Of a stretch of 64,000 nt of DNA, positions 45,272 through 55,100 are shown in pieces. Position numbers and translations under genes: made by a program. The stretch lies in NCBI RefSeq assembly GCF_016757215.1, contig NZ_JAESIY010000006.1:328729-392728 (forward strand). Direction: 5' to 3'. Positions within the stretch are counted from its first letter, which is position 1; every line of letters starts with the position of its first letter. The notes under the pieces were generated by a model. The model worked only from the letters and a program-made list of their open reading frames with translations, was not told the DNA's origin and made no database searches. Origin of the DNA: Fulvivirga sediminis. GTDB lineage: Bacteria > Bacteroidota > Bacteroidia > Cytophagales > Cyclobacteriaceae.

Positions 45272-46419
45272 TGTTTCAATTAGTATCTAAGCTACCGGAA
45301 GTAGGTACTACAATATTTAGTACAATGTCTAAAATGGCGCACGAATATGGCGCCATTAATCTTTCTCAAGGTTTTCCTGATTTTCCGGTATCTCCTCAGC
45401 TTATTGAGTTGGTTAATTACTACATGAAGCAGGGGCATAACCAATATGCTCCTATGCCTGGAGCTCCTGCACTCCGACAAAAAATTGCTGAGCTCTTCCA
45501 AAAGCAATATCAGCTTAAAATCAACTCAGAAACCGAAATTACGATAACAGCAGGAGCCACTGAAGCGCTATTTGTGGCCATACAAACAGTAGTACACCCA
45601 GGAGATGAAGTAATCATATTCGACCCTGCTTACGATAGCTACTCTCCTGCTGTAAGACTCAGTGGTGGCAAACCTATACACATAGACCTAAGTTGGCCCG
45701 ACTTCAAGATAGATTGGGAACAAGTAGAGGAAACTATAACCAACAAAACTCGTCTGATTATCATCAATACGCCGCATAATCCTACAGGGGCGGTATTAGG
45801 TAGTGAGGACTTGCTAGCCCTAGAGGAATTAACCCAAAAGTACGAGCAACTATACGTTTTAAGTGACGAGGTATATGAGCATATTACTTTTGATGGTAAT
45901 AACCATAAAACGGTGATGCAATATCCTGAATTAGCTAAAAAGAGTATGGCCGTTTTCTCCTTTGGAAAAACCTTTCATGCAACGGGCTGGAAGGTGGGAT
46001 ACGTCATAGCACCAGAATATATCACCAAGGAAATAAGAAAAATACATCAGTATGTCACTTTCAGTGTAAATACTGCTACTCAAATGGCATTGGCCGATTT
46101 CCTTGAAGAGGAAAGTCATTACAACTCCATCTCTAACTTTTATCAGGAGAAAAGAGATATATTTTTAGAAGGAATAAAAAAATCGAGATTCAAGCCTCTA
46201 CCATCTAAAGGAACTTATTTTCAATTACTATCTTACAAAGGAATTTCAGAATTGGGAGATGTAGCTATGGCTGAATGGCTAACTAAAGAACATAAGGTTG
46301 CGTCTATACCTATTTCTGTTTTTAATCAAGCTAAAACTGATCATAAAGTACTGAGATTTTGTTTTGCAAAAAATGAATCTACTCTTTCAAAAGCCGCTGA
46401 AATACTATGCAAGATTTAA
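45271..46419 (+). CDS. Methionine-type PLP aminotransferase (YbdL-like)
   Basis: The 382-residue fold-type I aminotransferase has an N-terminus like methionine aminotransferases (SKLPEVGTTIFSTMSKMA), the INLSQGFPDFP motif, NTPHNPTGAV, LSDEVYEH, and a PLP-lysine in FSFGKTFHATGWKVGY. YbdL-type enzymes transaminate 4-methylthio-2-oxobutanoate with glutamine. The next gene, an omega-amidase overlapping by 13 bases, hydrolyses the oxoglutaramate product, and this supports the assignment. It could also act on aromatic amino acids. Confidence 0.9.
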   Translation: MFQLVSKLPEVGTTIFSTMSKMAHEYGAINLSQGFPDFPVSPQLIELVNYYMKQGHNQYAPMPGAPALRQKIAELFQKQYQLKINSETEITITAGATEALFVAIQTVVHPGDEVIIFDPAYDSYSPAVRLSGGKPIHIDLSWPDFKIDWEQVEETITNKTRLIIINTPHNPTGAVLGSEDLLALEELTQKYEQLYVLSDEVYEHITFDGNNHKTVMQYPELAKKSMAVFSFGKTFHATGWKVGYVIAPEYITKEIRKIHQYVTFSVNTATQMALADFLEEESHYNSISNFYQEKRDIFLEGIKKSRFKPLPSKGTYFQLLSYKGISELGDVAMAEWLTKEHKVASIPISVFNQAKTDHKVLRFCFAKNESTLSKAAEILCKI

Positions 46420-47219
46420 AGGTATCCATCATACAATCAAGCCTCCACTGGCAAAATACTAGTGCTAATCTCGCCATGTTTGAAGAGAAAATATGGCAGA
46501 TAGAGGAAAGTACTGATCTTATAATACTCCCTGAGATGTTTACCACAGGCTTTAGCATGGAGGCAAGTAAATTGGCTGAGCCGATGAACTTCACCACTTT
46601 TAAATGGATGCGACAAATGGCTGAACAAACCAAAGCCTGCGTGTGCGGAAGTTACATAGTGAAAGAAAATGATAATTATTACAATCGCCTCCTATGGATG
46701 ACTCCCTCTGGAGAATACCATACTTATGACAAAAGACACCTTTTTAGAATGGCCAATGAACATGACCATTACTCAGCTGGTAGTAAAAGACTCGTTGTTT
46801 CTTTGAAAGGATGGCGCATTTGCCCATTAGTGTGTTATGACCTTCGTTTCCCTGTTTTTAGTAGAAACATTAGTTCAGAAGGAGAGCTGGCATATGACTT
46901 GGCTATATATGTAGCGAACTGGCCTGAGGCAAGAGTAGCTGCATGGGACGTGTTATTACAAGCTAGAGCAATAGAAAACTTATGCTATACCATAGGAGTA
47001 AATCGTACAGGAGAAGATGGAAAAGGCATTAATTATAACGGCAGCTCTGCTATTATTTCTCCGAAAGGTGAAAAGATTTACCACAACCTCTTTGACGAAA
47101 AAATACACACGACAAGTCTGAACGGAAATGAACTGATTAGTTTCAGAAATAAATTTCCGGCCCAATTAGATGCGGATAAGTTCACCCTTGAAAGTCCGAT
47201 CAACCCTCTAGCCAAGTGA
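46407..47219 (+). CDS. Nitrilase-superfamily omega-amidase (YafV-like)
   Basis: The 270-residue protein has the nitrilase Glu-Lys-Cys set: Glu in LPEMFTTGFSM, Lys in YDKRHLFRM, and Cys in CPLVCYDLRFPVFSR. The family hydrolyses 2-oxoglutaramate and related omega-amides, and YafV is the known partner of YbdL. It overlaps the aminotransferase gene by 13 bases. Its 3' end overlaps a convergent minus-strand gene by 20 bases. Confidence 0.92.
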   Translation: MQDLKVSIIQSSLHWQNTSANLAMFEEKIWQIEESTDLIILPEMFTTGFSMEASKLAEPMNFTTFKWMRQMAEQTKACVCGSYIVKENDNYYNRLLWMTPSGEYHTYDKRHLFRMANEHDHYSAGSKRLVVSLKGWRICPLVCYDLRFPVFSRNISSEGELAYDLAIYVANWPEARVAAWDVLLQARAIENLCYTIGVNRTGEDGKGINYNGSSAIISPKGEKIYHNLFDEKIHTTSLNGNELISFRNKFPAQLDADKFTLESPINPLAK

Positions 47220-47571
47220 TAGATTGCTTTAGTTCTTCATTTTTCTGAATGAAAACATCCCCTTTTACTGCTCGTAAAAGGTTACTTAATAAATGATGTC
47301 CCTTTCCAGAACAGACTACAGTAAGCGGCTGCTGTGGCCTTGAAAGATATTGGAAAATTTTGAATAGGCCTTTGATATCCACCTCTTCTCTTACATCAAT
47401 ATAAACCAATAATTTTTCTGATAACTGCATGGCTTTAATAGCCAAATCAATGGTCAGTCCGTCTGAATAATTATCTACATCAAACACATCTGCCTCCTTA
47501 ACACCTAAAAAGTTAACCTTCTCAAAATGGAAGCGATCTTCAGCTATTTTTATATAAAGTAATAATCTCAA
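47200..47571 (-). CDS. Small hypothetical protein coupled to the FG-GAP protein gene
   Basis: A 123-residue frame starts with TTG at 47571, overlapping the TGA of the upstream 732-residue gene in a TTGA junction. The sequence looks like an alpha/beta fold (KLLVYIDVREEVDIKGL; PLTVVCSGKGHHLLSNLL). I do not recognise a family. It overlaps the omega-amidase end by 20 bases on the other strand. The coupling suggests it is expressed, but no role can be read. Confidence 0.6.
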   Translation of the reverse strand: MRLLLYIKIAEDRFHFEKVNFLGVKEADVFDVDNYSDGLTIDLAIKAMQLSEKLLVYIDVREEVDIKGLFKIFQYLSRPQQPLTVVCSGKGHHLLSNLLRAVKGDVFIQKNEELKQSITWLEG

Positions 47572-49766
47572 TCTACAACTATAAATTTTTGGCTTATGCT
47601 TTTTGAGCCGTTTACATAGATAATATATATTCCCTCTGCCAGATGTTCTATATATACCTTACTAGAAACATTGGCACGTAACGAAAACTTCTGAGAAACG
47701 GCTTGCCCAAGCATATTCAAAATCACCGCCTCTCCACTATATCTTGAACTAATATTAACAGTAGCGGTTTCAGATTTAATTACAGGGTTAGGATATATAT
47801 CCAAATCATATAAATTAGTTCTTCCTTCTACCGCTTCTGTGCTACGCAAAATATTTACTCCCCCCTGTCCTGTCCCAACTACAATAGCAGGATGATCTTC
47901 ATTAAACAAGTTAATAACTACTGGGTACGTTTTGCTCCCGAAGGCAAATGTGGTAAGGTAATCCTCCCCTCGAGGTCTCATAAAGGCTGTAACTCCAGGT
48001 TCAGGGTCTTCTAGATGATTTCTGAAATCATCAAAAATAGTTAATGTTCCTCTTTGATCTCCTATTAGCAAATCTGACTTACCATCTGCATTAAGATCTG
48101 CAATTTCAATCGATGGGTTTATCCTAGAAGTGCTATAATCCAGGTTATAAAAAGCATTATTTTCTAGAGTAAAAGAAGAATTTCCCCAACTGCCTAAGTT
48201 CCGATAATACTCTACTCTTCCAGTCATCCTTCCTACCAAAATATCAAAACGACCGTCTTGGTCAATATCCGCTATCTCGTAATTTTCTGAGTAATCTCCA
48301 AGGCCGCTCAAACTAAAAAACTGCACTAAAACACCAGAACCTACAAATGAAGAGCTACTCTGATTAAGCATATAATAAATCGAGGTGGTTGAGTTTGTAA
48401 CATCAGTAGCACTAATTACTAAATCAGGATTACCATCATTATTCACATCATAAAACTTGGGTCTGAAATTAAAAAGTCCTCTCTGAGAAAGACCTAAATA
48501 ATCACTGTTTTTTAGTTCAAAAGCTGGTTCTGATATTGTTTCTACATTTTCATATAGTTTCAAAGAGGCTGTCAAGATTCCTTGCGTATTATCAATAAAC
48601 TGGCCTACTATCATGTCTAAATCTCCGTCTCCATCTTCATCTATAAACGCTGGTGCAGCATTCTCTCCAAGATCAATCATCTGATCTTGCAAAAAATCTT
48701 TTTGAATTAGATCATAGCCATCCCCAGTGTTTTTATAGTACCAACTGGAAGCACTAAAATCTATTCTACCTGTGGTATTTGAGGAATAATTAGAAGAAAC
48801 CATAATATCATCAAGCCCATCCATATCTACATCTGCATGATGAGCGGAAGGGAAAATATAAAACCACGCAGGGTCTTCTGCATTAGGAAAATTGGTTTCA
48901 ACCTCATTAAAATATGCCTCTTGAGAATCTCCTTTATTTTCAAAGTAATAGGTTCCACTGCAAGTCTCTTCAGACATTACCAAATCCAAGTCTCCATCTC
49001 CATCTCTATCATAAAGAAACATGGCCTTTCCTCCTTGATGCTCCTCTCTTCCTCCACTTAGCCCACAGTCATCACCATCAAAGGCAAAAATGCCGCAACC
49101 ACATTCCTTCACCCCACCCCATGTCTGGGTTATGCGTTTCATTTGCAATGAATCACAATTTCCATTGTTCTCCATGCTCATATTTCTATGATACTCTATG
49201 GTCGAATTTGCACTAGGTCTAAAAACAAGAATATCAAGATCTCCATCTCCATCAACATCTATAATAGCTGGCAAATCAGATGTATTTACCTGAAGGTTAA
49301 CTGCTGAAGAAAATCCTTGAGAAAGTAATGGTGAAGGTTGTGGATCTCTACTATTAAATAATCTCCAGCTGAGATGTTCTCCTTCTTTTGTTGTATTTAC
49401 ATACACCCTCATACCAAGTGCATCTCCAGTGAAGAGATCTGGTTTTCCATCACAGTTGAAATCTCTAAGCAAAAGCCATCGATCAAGTTTCTCAGGAAAA
49501 TAATAAGCATACTCAGGCTCGTAGACATACCTTCCTTCTTTATAAACAAATGTATTGACCTTGTTTCCGGTTCTGTCAAAAACCACCAGATCTTGCTTGC
49601 CATCTCCATTAAGATCTATATTACTATACTGAGCTGAGTTTATCCCTCCTGCCCAAGGCATAGAAAGGCCCCTGATTTTAACATCATTTTCAATTTGATA
49701 AGCATATTGTGATTTGCAAACCGAAGATAAAAAAAGGAAGCAGGTTAAGGTTAAAAATAATCTCAT
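47568..49766 (-). CDS. Secreted FG-GAP/VCBS repeat protein with T9SS sorting domain
   Basis: The 732-residue protein has a signal peptide ending CKSQ and at least eight calcium-loop motifs of the D-x-D/N-x-D-G form: DLNGDGKQDL, DVDGDGDLDI, DRDGDGDLDL, DVDMDGLDDI, DEDGDGDLDM, DVNNDGNPDL, DIDQDGRFDI and DLNADGKSDL. These belong to FG-GAP-type beta-propeller blades. The final 80 residues (IYPNPVIKSETATVN on) are a T9SS type A sorting domain. It should be a surface or released protein, perhaps adhesive. It is a predicted PorU/PorV client. Confidence 0.9.
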   Translation of the reverse strand: MRLFLTLTCFLFLSSVCKSQYAYQIENDVKIRGLSMPWAGGINSAQYSNIDLNGDGKQDLVVFDRTGNKVNTFVYKEGRYVYEPEYAYYFPEKLDRWLLLRDFNCDGKPDLFTGDALGMRVYVNTTKEGEHLSWRLFNSRDPQPSPLLSQGFSSAVNLQVNTSDLPAIIDVDGDGDLDILVFRPSANSTIEYHRNMSMENNGNCDSLQMKRITQTWGGVKECGCGIFAFDGDDCGLSGGREEHQGGKAMFLYDRDGDGDLDLVMSEETCSGTYYFENKGDSQEAYFNEVETNFPNAEDPAWFYIFPSAHHADVDMDGLDDIMVSSNYSSNTTGRIDFSASSWYYKNTGDGYDLIQKDFLQDQMIDLGENAAPAFIDEDGDGDLDMIVGQFIDNTQGILTASLKLYENVETISEPAFELKNSDYLGLSQRGLFNFRPKFYDVNNDGNPDLVISATDVTNSTTSIYYMLNQSSSSFVGSGVLVQFFSLSGLGDYSENYEIADIDQDGRFDILVGRMTGRVEYYRNLGSWGNSSFTLENNAFYNLDYSTSRINPSIEIADLNADGKSDLLIGDQRGTLTIFDDFRNHLEDPEPGVTAFMRPRGEDYLTTFAFGSKTYPVVINLFNEDHPAIVVGTGQGGVNILRSTEAVEGRTNLYDLDIYPNPVIKSETATVNISSRYSGEAVILNMLGQAVSQKFSLRANVSSKVYIEHLAEGIYIIYVNGSKSISQKFIVVD

Positions 49767-49901
49767 GTGTAAGCAAGTAATTACATTTGGTAACGTACAT
49801 CTGTAAAATAAGGTTTGAATAGAGCGCTAGATTTACAAATAGTTAGCATAAGTTCTAAATAATAGTTTTTACCATAACTTAGTAATATTAAGTTTGTAAT
49901 C

Positions 49902-51188
49902 ATGGAAGAATTAGAAGCAATATATAACGTCTATTTAAAAAGTGGTCGAGTTTCTACCGACACTAGAAAAATACAAGAAGGGGATGTATTTTTCGCTCTT
50001 AAAGGAGAAAATTTTGATGCCAACAAGTTTGCTGCCGACTCACTATCGAAAGGAGCATCATTGGCTGTAATAGATAATAAGGATTATAAGGCTGATGAAA
50101 GGTATATAGTAGTAGAGGATACTCTCAAGGCTTTGCAGTCTCTGGCCTTACATCACCGGTCCCAATTAAGCATACCCATAATAGGCCTCACCGGATCTAA
50201 TGGTAAAACCACCACAAAAGAGCTTATTAATGCGGTACTTTCAAGAAAATATAAAACGCTAGCTACTTCCGGCAATCTGAATAATCATATTGGTGTTCCT
50301 CTCACTTTGCTAAATATAGACAGCTCTCATGAAATAGCTATAATAGAAATGGGGGCTAACCATATTGGCGAAATAGCGGCTTTATGTGAAATAGCACAAC
50401 CTACACATGGATTAATTACTAACATAGGCAAAGCTCATCTGGAAGGTTTCGGAGGTTTTGAAGGCGTGATAAGAGCTAAAAGTGAGCTATACCATTACTT
50501 AATAAAAACAAATGGCACTGTTTGGATAAACTCTAATAATGATATTTTAACCAACATGTCTAAAAGATTTGAGTCTCCTTTATTCTATCCTTCAGAGGGT
50601 GATTATTATCACTGTGAGTTCAAAGAAGCTTCTCCTTATGTTACCTTAGTTGCTGAAAATAAAGAAGAACTAATTACTCAGCTCATTGGTAAATATAATT
50701 TCGAAAATATAGCTATAGCATTATGTATAGGCAAATTTTTTAAGGTTGATGAAAATATTGCTAATACGGCGGTCTGCGAATATTCTCCAAGCAATAATCG
50801 ATCTCAGGTCATTAAAAAGAACTCTAACACCATAATACTAGATGCATATAATGCTAACCCCAGCTCTATGGCTTCAGCCATTGAAAACCTTTTCTTAATG
50901 AAAACTCAGAAAAAAATAATCATTCTGGGAGATATGAAAGAATTAGGCCCTGAAAGCGATCTGGAACACGAAAAATTAGGTGCCACATTATCAGAAAAAC
51001 AATTCACTGATATCTACCTCTGTGGGGAATTAATACAACCAGCACTAAAACATGTGCCAGAAGCCAATTATTTCACCAGCCGAAAAGAGCTTATAGAAGC
51101 TTTAAAAGAAACAGAATTTTCAGATTCTGTCATTCTTATAAAGGCCTCACGCAGCCTGGGACTAGAAGAGATTGTTGAATATTTATAA
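49902..51188 (+). CDS. murF: UDP-N-acetylmuramoyl-tripeptide--D-alanyl-D-alanine ligase
   Basis: MurF adds the D-Ala-D-Ala dipeptide to the peptidoglycan precursor. The 428-residue protein shows the N-terminal SGRVSTDTRKIQEGDVFFALKG, the ATP site GLTGSNGKTTTKELI, the EMGANHIGEIA motif, a NIGKAHLEGFG segment, DAYNANPSSM, and GDMKELG. It is a single gene, away from the usual division and cell wall cluster. Its last bases overlap the yicC stop on the opposite strand. Confidence 0.97.
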   Translation: MEELEAIYNVYLKSGRVSTDTRKIQEGDVFFALKGENFDANKFAADSLSKGASLAVIDNKDYKADERYIVVEDTLKALQSLALHHRSQLSIPIIGLTGSNGKTTTKELINAVLSRKYKTLATSGNLNNHIGVPLTLLNIDSSHEIAIIEMGANHIGEIAALCEIAQPTHGLITNIGKAHLEGFGGFEGVIRAKSELYHYLIKTNGTVWINSNNDILTNMSKRFESPLFYPSEGDYYHCEFKEASPYVTLVAENKEELITQLIGKYNFENIAIALCIGKFFKVDENIANTAVCEYSPSNNRSQVIKKNSNTIILDAYNANPSSMASAIENLFLMKTQKKIIILGDMKELGPESDLEHEKLGATLSEKQFTDIYLCGELIQPALKHVPEANYFTSRKELIEALKETEFSDSVILIKASRSLGLEEIVEYL

Positions 51189-52061
51189 AATATTCAACAC
51201 CTGTTCTTTTATTTTCTCTAGCTCCTCTTTCATAGTTACCACGTGCTTTTGAATCCCTGCATCATTAGCTTTAGAGCCTATGGTATTGATTTCTCGTCCC
51301 ATTTCCTGAGAAATAAAACCCAGCTTCTTACCCAAGGAATTTTCATCACTAAGCACTTCAGTAAAATGATCAAGATGGCTTTTCAGCCTGACCTTTTCTT
51401 CTGTTATGTCTAACTTCTCTATGTAATAAACCAGCTCTTGCTCCAATCTATTTTTATCAAGGCTTTCTTCCTCTACAAACTTGGAAAGGTTGTTTTTTAT
51501 TCTGGTTCTTATTCGCTCTACACGCTCCGGATCAAGACTAGCCACAGCTTCCAAATGCTCTGCAATTGTGCTAATATAGCTTTCCAATTTTTGCTGAAGT
51601 TCGGCACCTTCCCTTCTTCTGAAACTGTCACACTGCTCTATTGCTTGCACTATAAGTGATCGTAACTTATCCCATTCCTGATCAGATATTTCTTCTTTCT
51701 GATCGTTAATAATCACATCTGGCGCACTAAGAGCTATTTTAAAAAGCTCTGAATCGGAAGCTACCACCTTATCCGCGAGATTGCGTAAATTTTGATAGTA
51801 TCGTGTAAAGAGCTCTTCATTGTATCTTTGCTTAAGGGTAGTATCCTGCTCATTAACATAATCTATGTTAAGCATTACCTTTCCTCTTTGCAGCTTTTCT
51901 GAAACTATATTTCTTATTTCAATTTCCTTTTCTGAAAATGATTTTGGCAAACGAAAGTTTAGATCCAAAAATTTAGAGTTAAGGGTCTTTACTTCTATAT
52001 TAATACTAAGGTTATCATCAGAATATGATGACGCACCATAACCTGTCATGGATATGAGCAT
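51183..52061 (-). CDS. yicC: YicC-family endoribonuclease
   Basis: The 292-residue protein has the typical YicC start SMTGYGASSYSDDNLSINIEVKTLNSKFLD and the C-terminal DUF1732 with EKLDITEEKVRLKSHLDHF, LGKKLGFISQEMGREINTIGSKAND. YicC family proteins have been shown to act as endoribonucleases in some bacteria; the physiological role here is not known. It has a TAnnTTTG box at 52087-52094 and overlaps murF by 6 bases at the 3' ends. Confidence 0.94.
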   Translation of the reverse strand: MLISMTGYGASSYSDDNLSINIEVKTLNSKFLDLNFRLPKSFSEKEIEIRNIVSEKLQRGKVMLNIDYVNEQDTTLKQRYNEELFTRYYQNLRNLADKVVASDSELFKIALSAPDVIINDQKEEISDQEWDKLRSLIVQAIEQCDSFRRREGAELQQKLESYISTIAEHLEAVASLDPERVERIRTRIKNNLSKFVEEESLDKNRLEQELVYYIEKLDITEEKVRLKSHLDHFTEVLSDENSLGKKLGFISQEMGREINTIGSKANDAGIQKHVVTMKEELEKIKEQVLNIL

Positions 52062-52086
52062 AATGTGTCTTTTATTAAAAGTTGGG

Positions 52087-52094
52087 CAAATTTA
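52087..52094 (-). promoter_or_regulatory. Putative -7 box for yicC
   Basis: On the minus strand TAAATTTG matches TAnnTTTG, 26 bases upstream of the yicC ATG, within the short gap after the 1100-residue gene. No -33 TTG. Confidence 0.35.
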
Positions 52095-52100
52095 AATGAC

Positions 52101-55100
52101 TTAAAAGTCGTATCCTAATGTAAACATAATCTTAGGGGAGTCTACAACATAATCTTCTACAGGCCATGCTAAGTCAACTTTCACGTAATAGCCCAGCAAC
52201 ATGGTACGCAAACCTGCACCATAACTATAAAGCCAAGGATTTCGATAATTCTTCAGTGATATGGTGAAGTTTCCTTGAGTTATAGTCTCTGTGCTTACGT
52301 TATTATCTTCATGAAAAGGAGAGCGTCCAGTCCAGGCAGAACCTATATCAAAAAATCCTATGAACTGTAAATTTCTAAAGAAGTTAGATGAAATAGGCTT
52401 ATTAGATAAAGCTCTTATAAGAGGCAATCTCAATTCTCCATTAAAAACCAAAGTATTTTCTCCTACCAGAGTGGCATAATCAAAGCCTCTTAGATTAGTG
52501 GCATATTGAGCAAATATAATATCAGTATTATACCGTTCACTGGTAAAGTCTAAAGGGTTATTATCTCCAGATGTATTCTCATCGAAAAGAATCCAGTTGT
52601 CCATACCTCCTAAAAGGAATTGCTTAGGGCTATTGCCGAATGAACGTCCATAGAACACTCGTGTAGCCAGAACTATTTCTTTATATATCTTCTGATAGTG
52701 CCTTACATCAGCGGTAAGATTTGTGAAAGAAAGCTCTTTCTTATCGAGCCCTTCATAGTGCTTAAGTTGAATTTTAGCTCTAGAACCTTCAATAAGGTTC
52801 ATACCATTGATGGTAGAGTTATCATAGACAAATTCCACATTGGCTCCTCCATAATTATCCGTAATAGGATCCAAAATGGTATTAGGCGATAAACTAGTAT
52901 TAAAGTTATTAAGATCTAATGATTTTACTTGGCTATAAAAAGGCTCCAAACTTAATCTTGCCCTAGTGCTAAAAGGGATAGAAGCACCTACCTGAAATGA
53001 ATTTTTTACAAATTTATGAAATACGTCATCAAAGAAATATACACTACGATCATAGCGAACTTTATAATCGACAAAATGCTTCAAATACTGATACTGAGCA
53101 AACACCTCTCCGCTGCGTAAATCAAAGTTAGTCATGACCCCTCCATTAAACTTATGATTTTCAAGCATGTCAGTCATACCTGTTTCTAGGCGTACACCGA
53201 ACCCCATAAGTGGATGTATTATCAACGAGGTGACCACATTATCCGCGCTGAAACGGTTATCATAAGGAAAAGGGCCTGATATTTTCTTTTCAGACCTTAG
53301 TTTTCGATACTGAGCTAGGAAGGAGTCATTCTGATCTTCTTTGACCACATCATTATCAAAGGTATAATTACTAGTATTGACTACATCGGTATCATCTTCA
53401 GGAACATCTACCGTGGCTGAATCAAAAGAATAATTATCAGTATCTATAATTGCTTCATCCTGTACTATTGGCTCTATTGTTATGCTGTCAGCTGGAGGCG
53501 TACTGATAGTATCGGCAGGAGTTTCCATTTCTTCCTTAGCTTCAGCCAGTCTCTTTTCTACAATTTCTTTTACGGTTAGTACTTCTTTACGCTCTTTATT
53601 TTTTCTGTTTTTAAACGCTTTTACTTGCTCCAATTGTTGCCTTACTGTAAGAGGGGTAAAAGTTTGTTGGTTATAATCGAAATCAGGATAGTAGTAGATA
53701 TAATCATTGTCCCCCTCGAGCATGGTAAAAATCAAAGCATTATGTTCGAAATTAATATCAAACTCTTTAATACTTTTCGAGAAATTAGTTACCTGCGTGT
53801 AGATGCCTGTGCTAAGGCTATAACTGAATATATTAACTATTCCCTTTTGATCACTCAGGTAAAAAATCTTATCAGAACTCAGAGCTAAAGGATTTACATC
53901 TGAGCTAATAGTGTTGGTTACACGCTTTACTACATTATCTGTAGTATCTAGGTTATAGTAAAATATGTTATAGTTATCCGTAACCTTAGCAAAATCTTTA
54001 GTCTCCACATTAAGAGTATCAGAAAGCCGGTTAGAACTAAAAGCAATAGTGTTCGTTCCTGGCAGGAAATAAGGATTCATATCATCATAGATATCGTGCA
54101 TGAGCCTTTTTATTCTGTCTCTTTTCGTGGTCATTAGGTATAAATCATTTACCCCATCGATAGTAGCGCTAGCTACCCATAGCCGACCGTTATCTGAAAA
54201 ATCTATGCTTTTTATATTATCAAACTTTCTAAGCGGACGCTGTAACTTACTTTTAGAAGCCAGGTCATAAAGCACAAAATAATATTGCCCCTTTTTAGCT
54301 CTTACTATTCCTAAGGTATTATCATCAACCCAATCGATAAGTGGCATTTCATAATTAACCTCCTGATCAATTACTTTATAGCCTCCATCTAGTACTTTCC
54401 GGTTCCTTTTACCATCTACATTGCTGATTCTCACTTCATACTTGCCATTATCGTTGGCAGTGTAAGCTACTTTGGTACCATCAGGACTTAACTTCACGTA
54501 ACTATAAACAATGCCTTTTTTATTTTTTCGGTCTATAATAACTCGTTCACTTTTTGCATCCTCATAGTTCTGAGCAACCTGCTTATCTATATCAGTGTAA
54601 AACTCCTGCCACTCTTGCAGCACTCTATCAAAAGATCGGCCCAAAGTAATTCCGATACTTCTCTCTTCATTTCTAATGATCCGCGTATAGTTAAGAATGT
54701 TAGAAATATTACTTTTACCATACTTTTGAGCGATGTAATTCCATACAGACTGACCTGCCAATGCTGCCTCCTTACCTGTAAGTCGGTTAAGTTTTTGAGG
54801 TTTTTTGGTCTTCATTAGCTCTCTGGCATAATCATCCATTTCTATGCTCCACCCTTTAGCTACATATAATGCGGCCCCGTCTATAAACCACTCAGGCAAG
54901 TTTAGTAGCACAGAACTTTGAAACATATCTTTCAAGCTTCCGCCAAACATCATCTCATTAACCATAAGGCTACTTACCTTATATAACAGTTCTTCTTTTA
55001 ATTGCTCTATATTGCCAGGGTTAGCTACTTCTATGCTAGACTTAATGAAGTCTGTTTGTCCGCTTGGGCTTATGCTCTTATCATCTATCCCTACATTACT

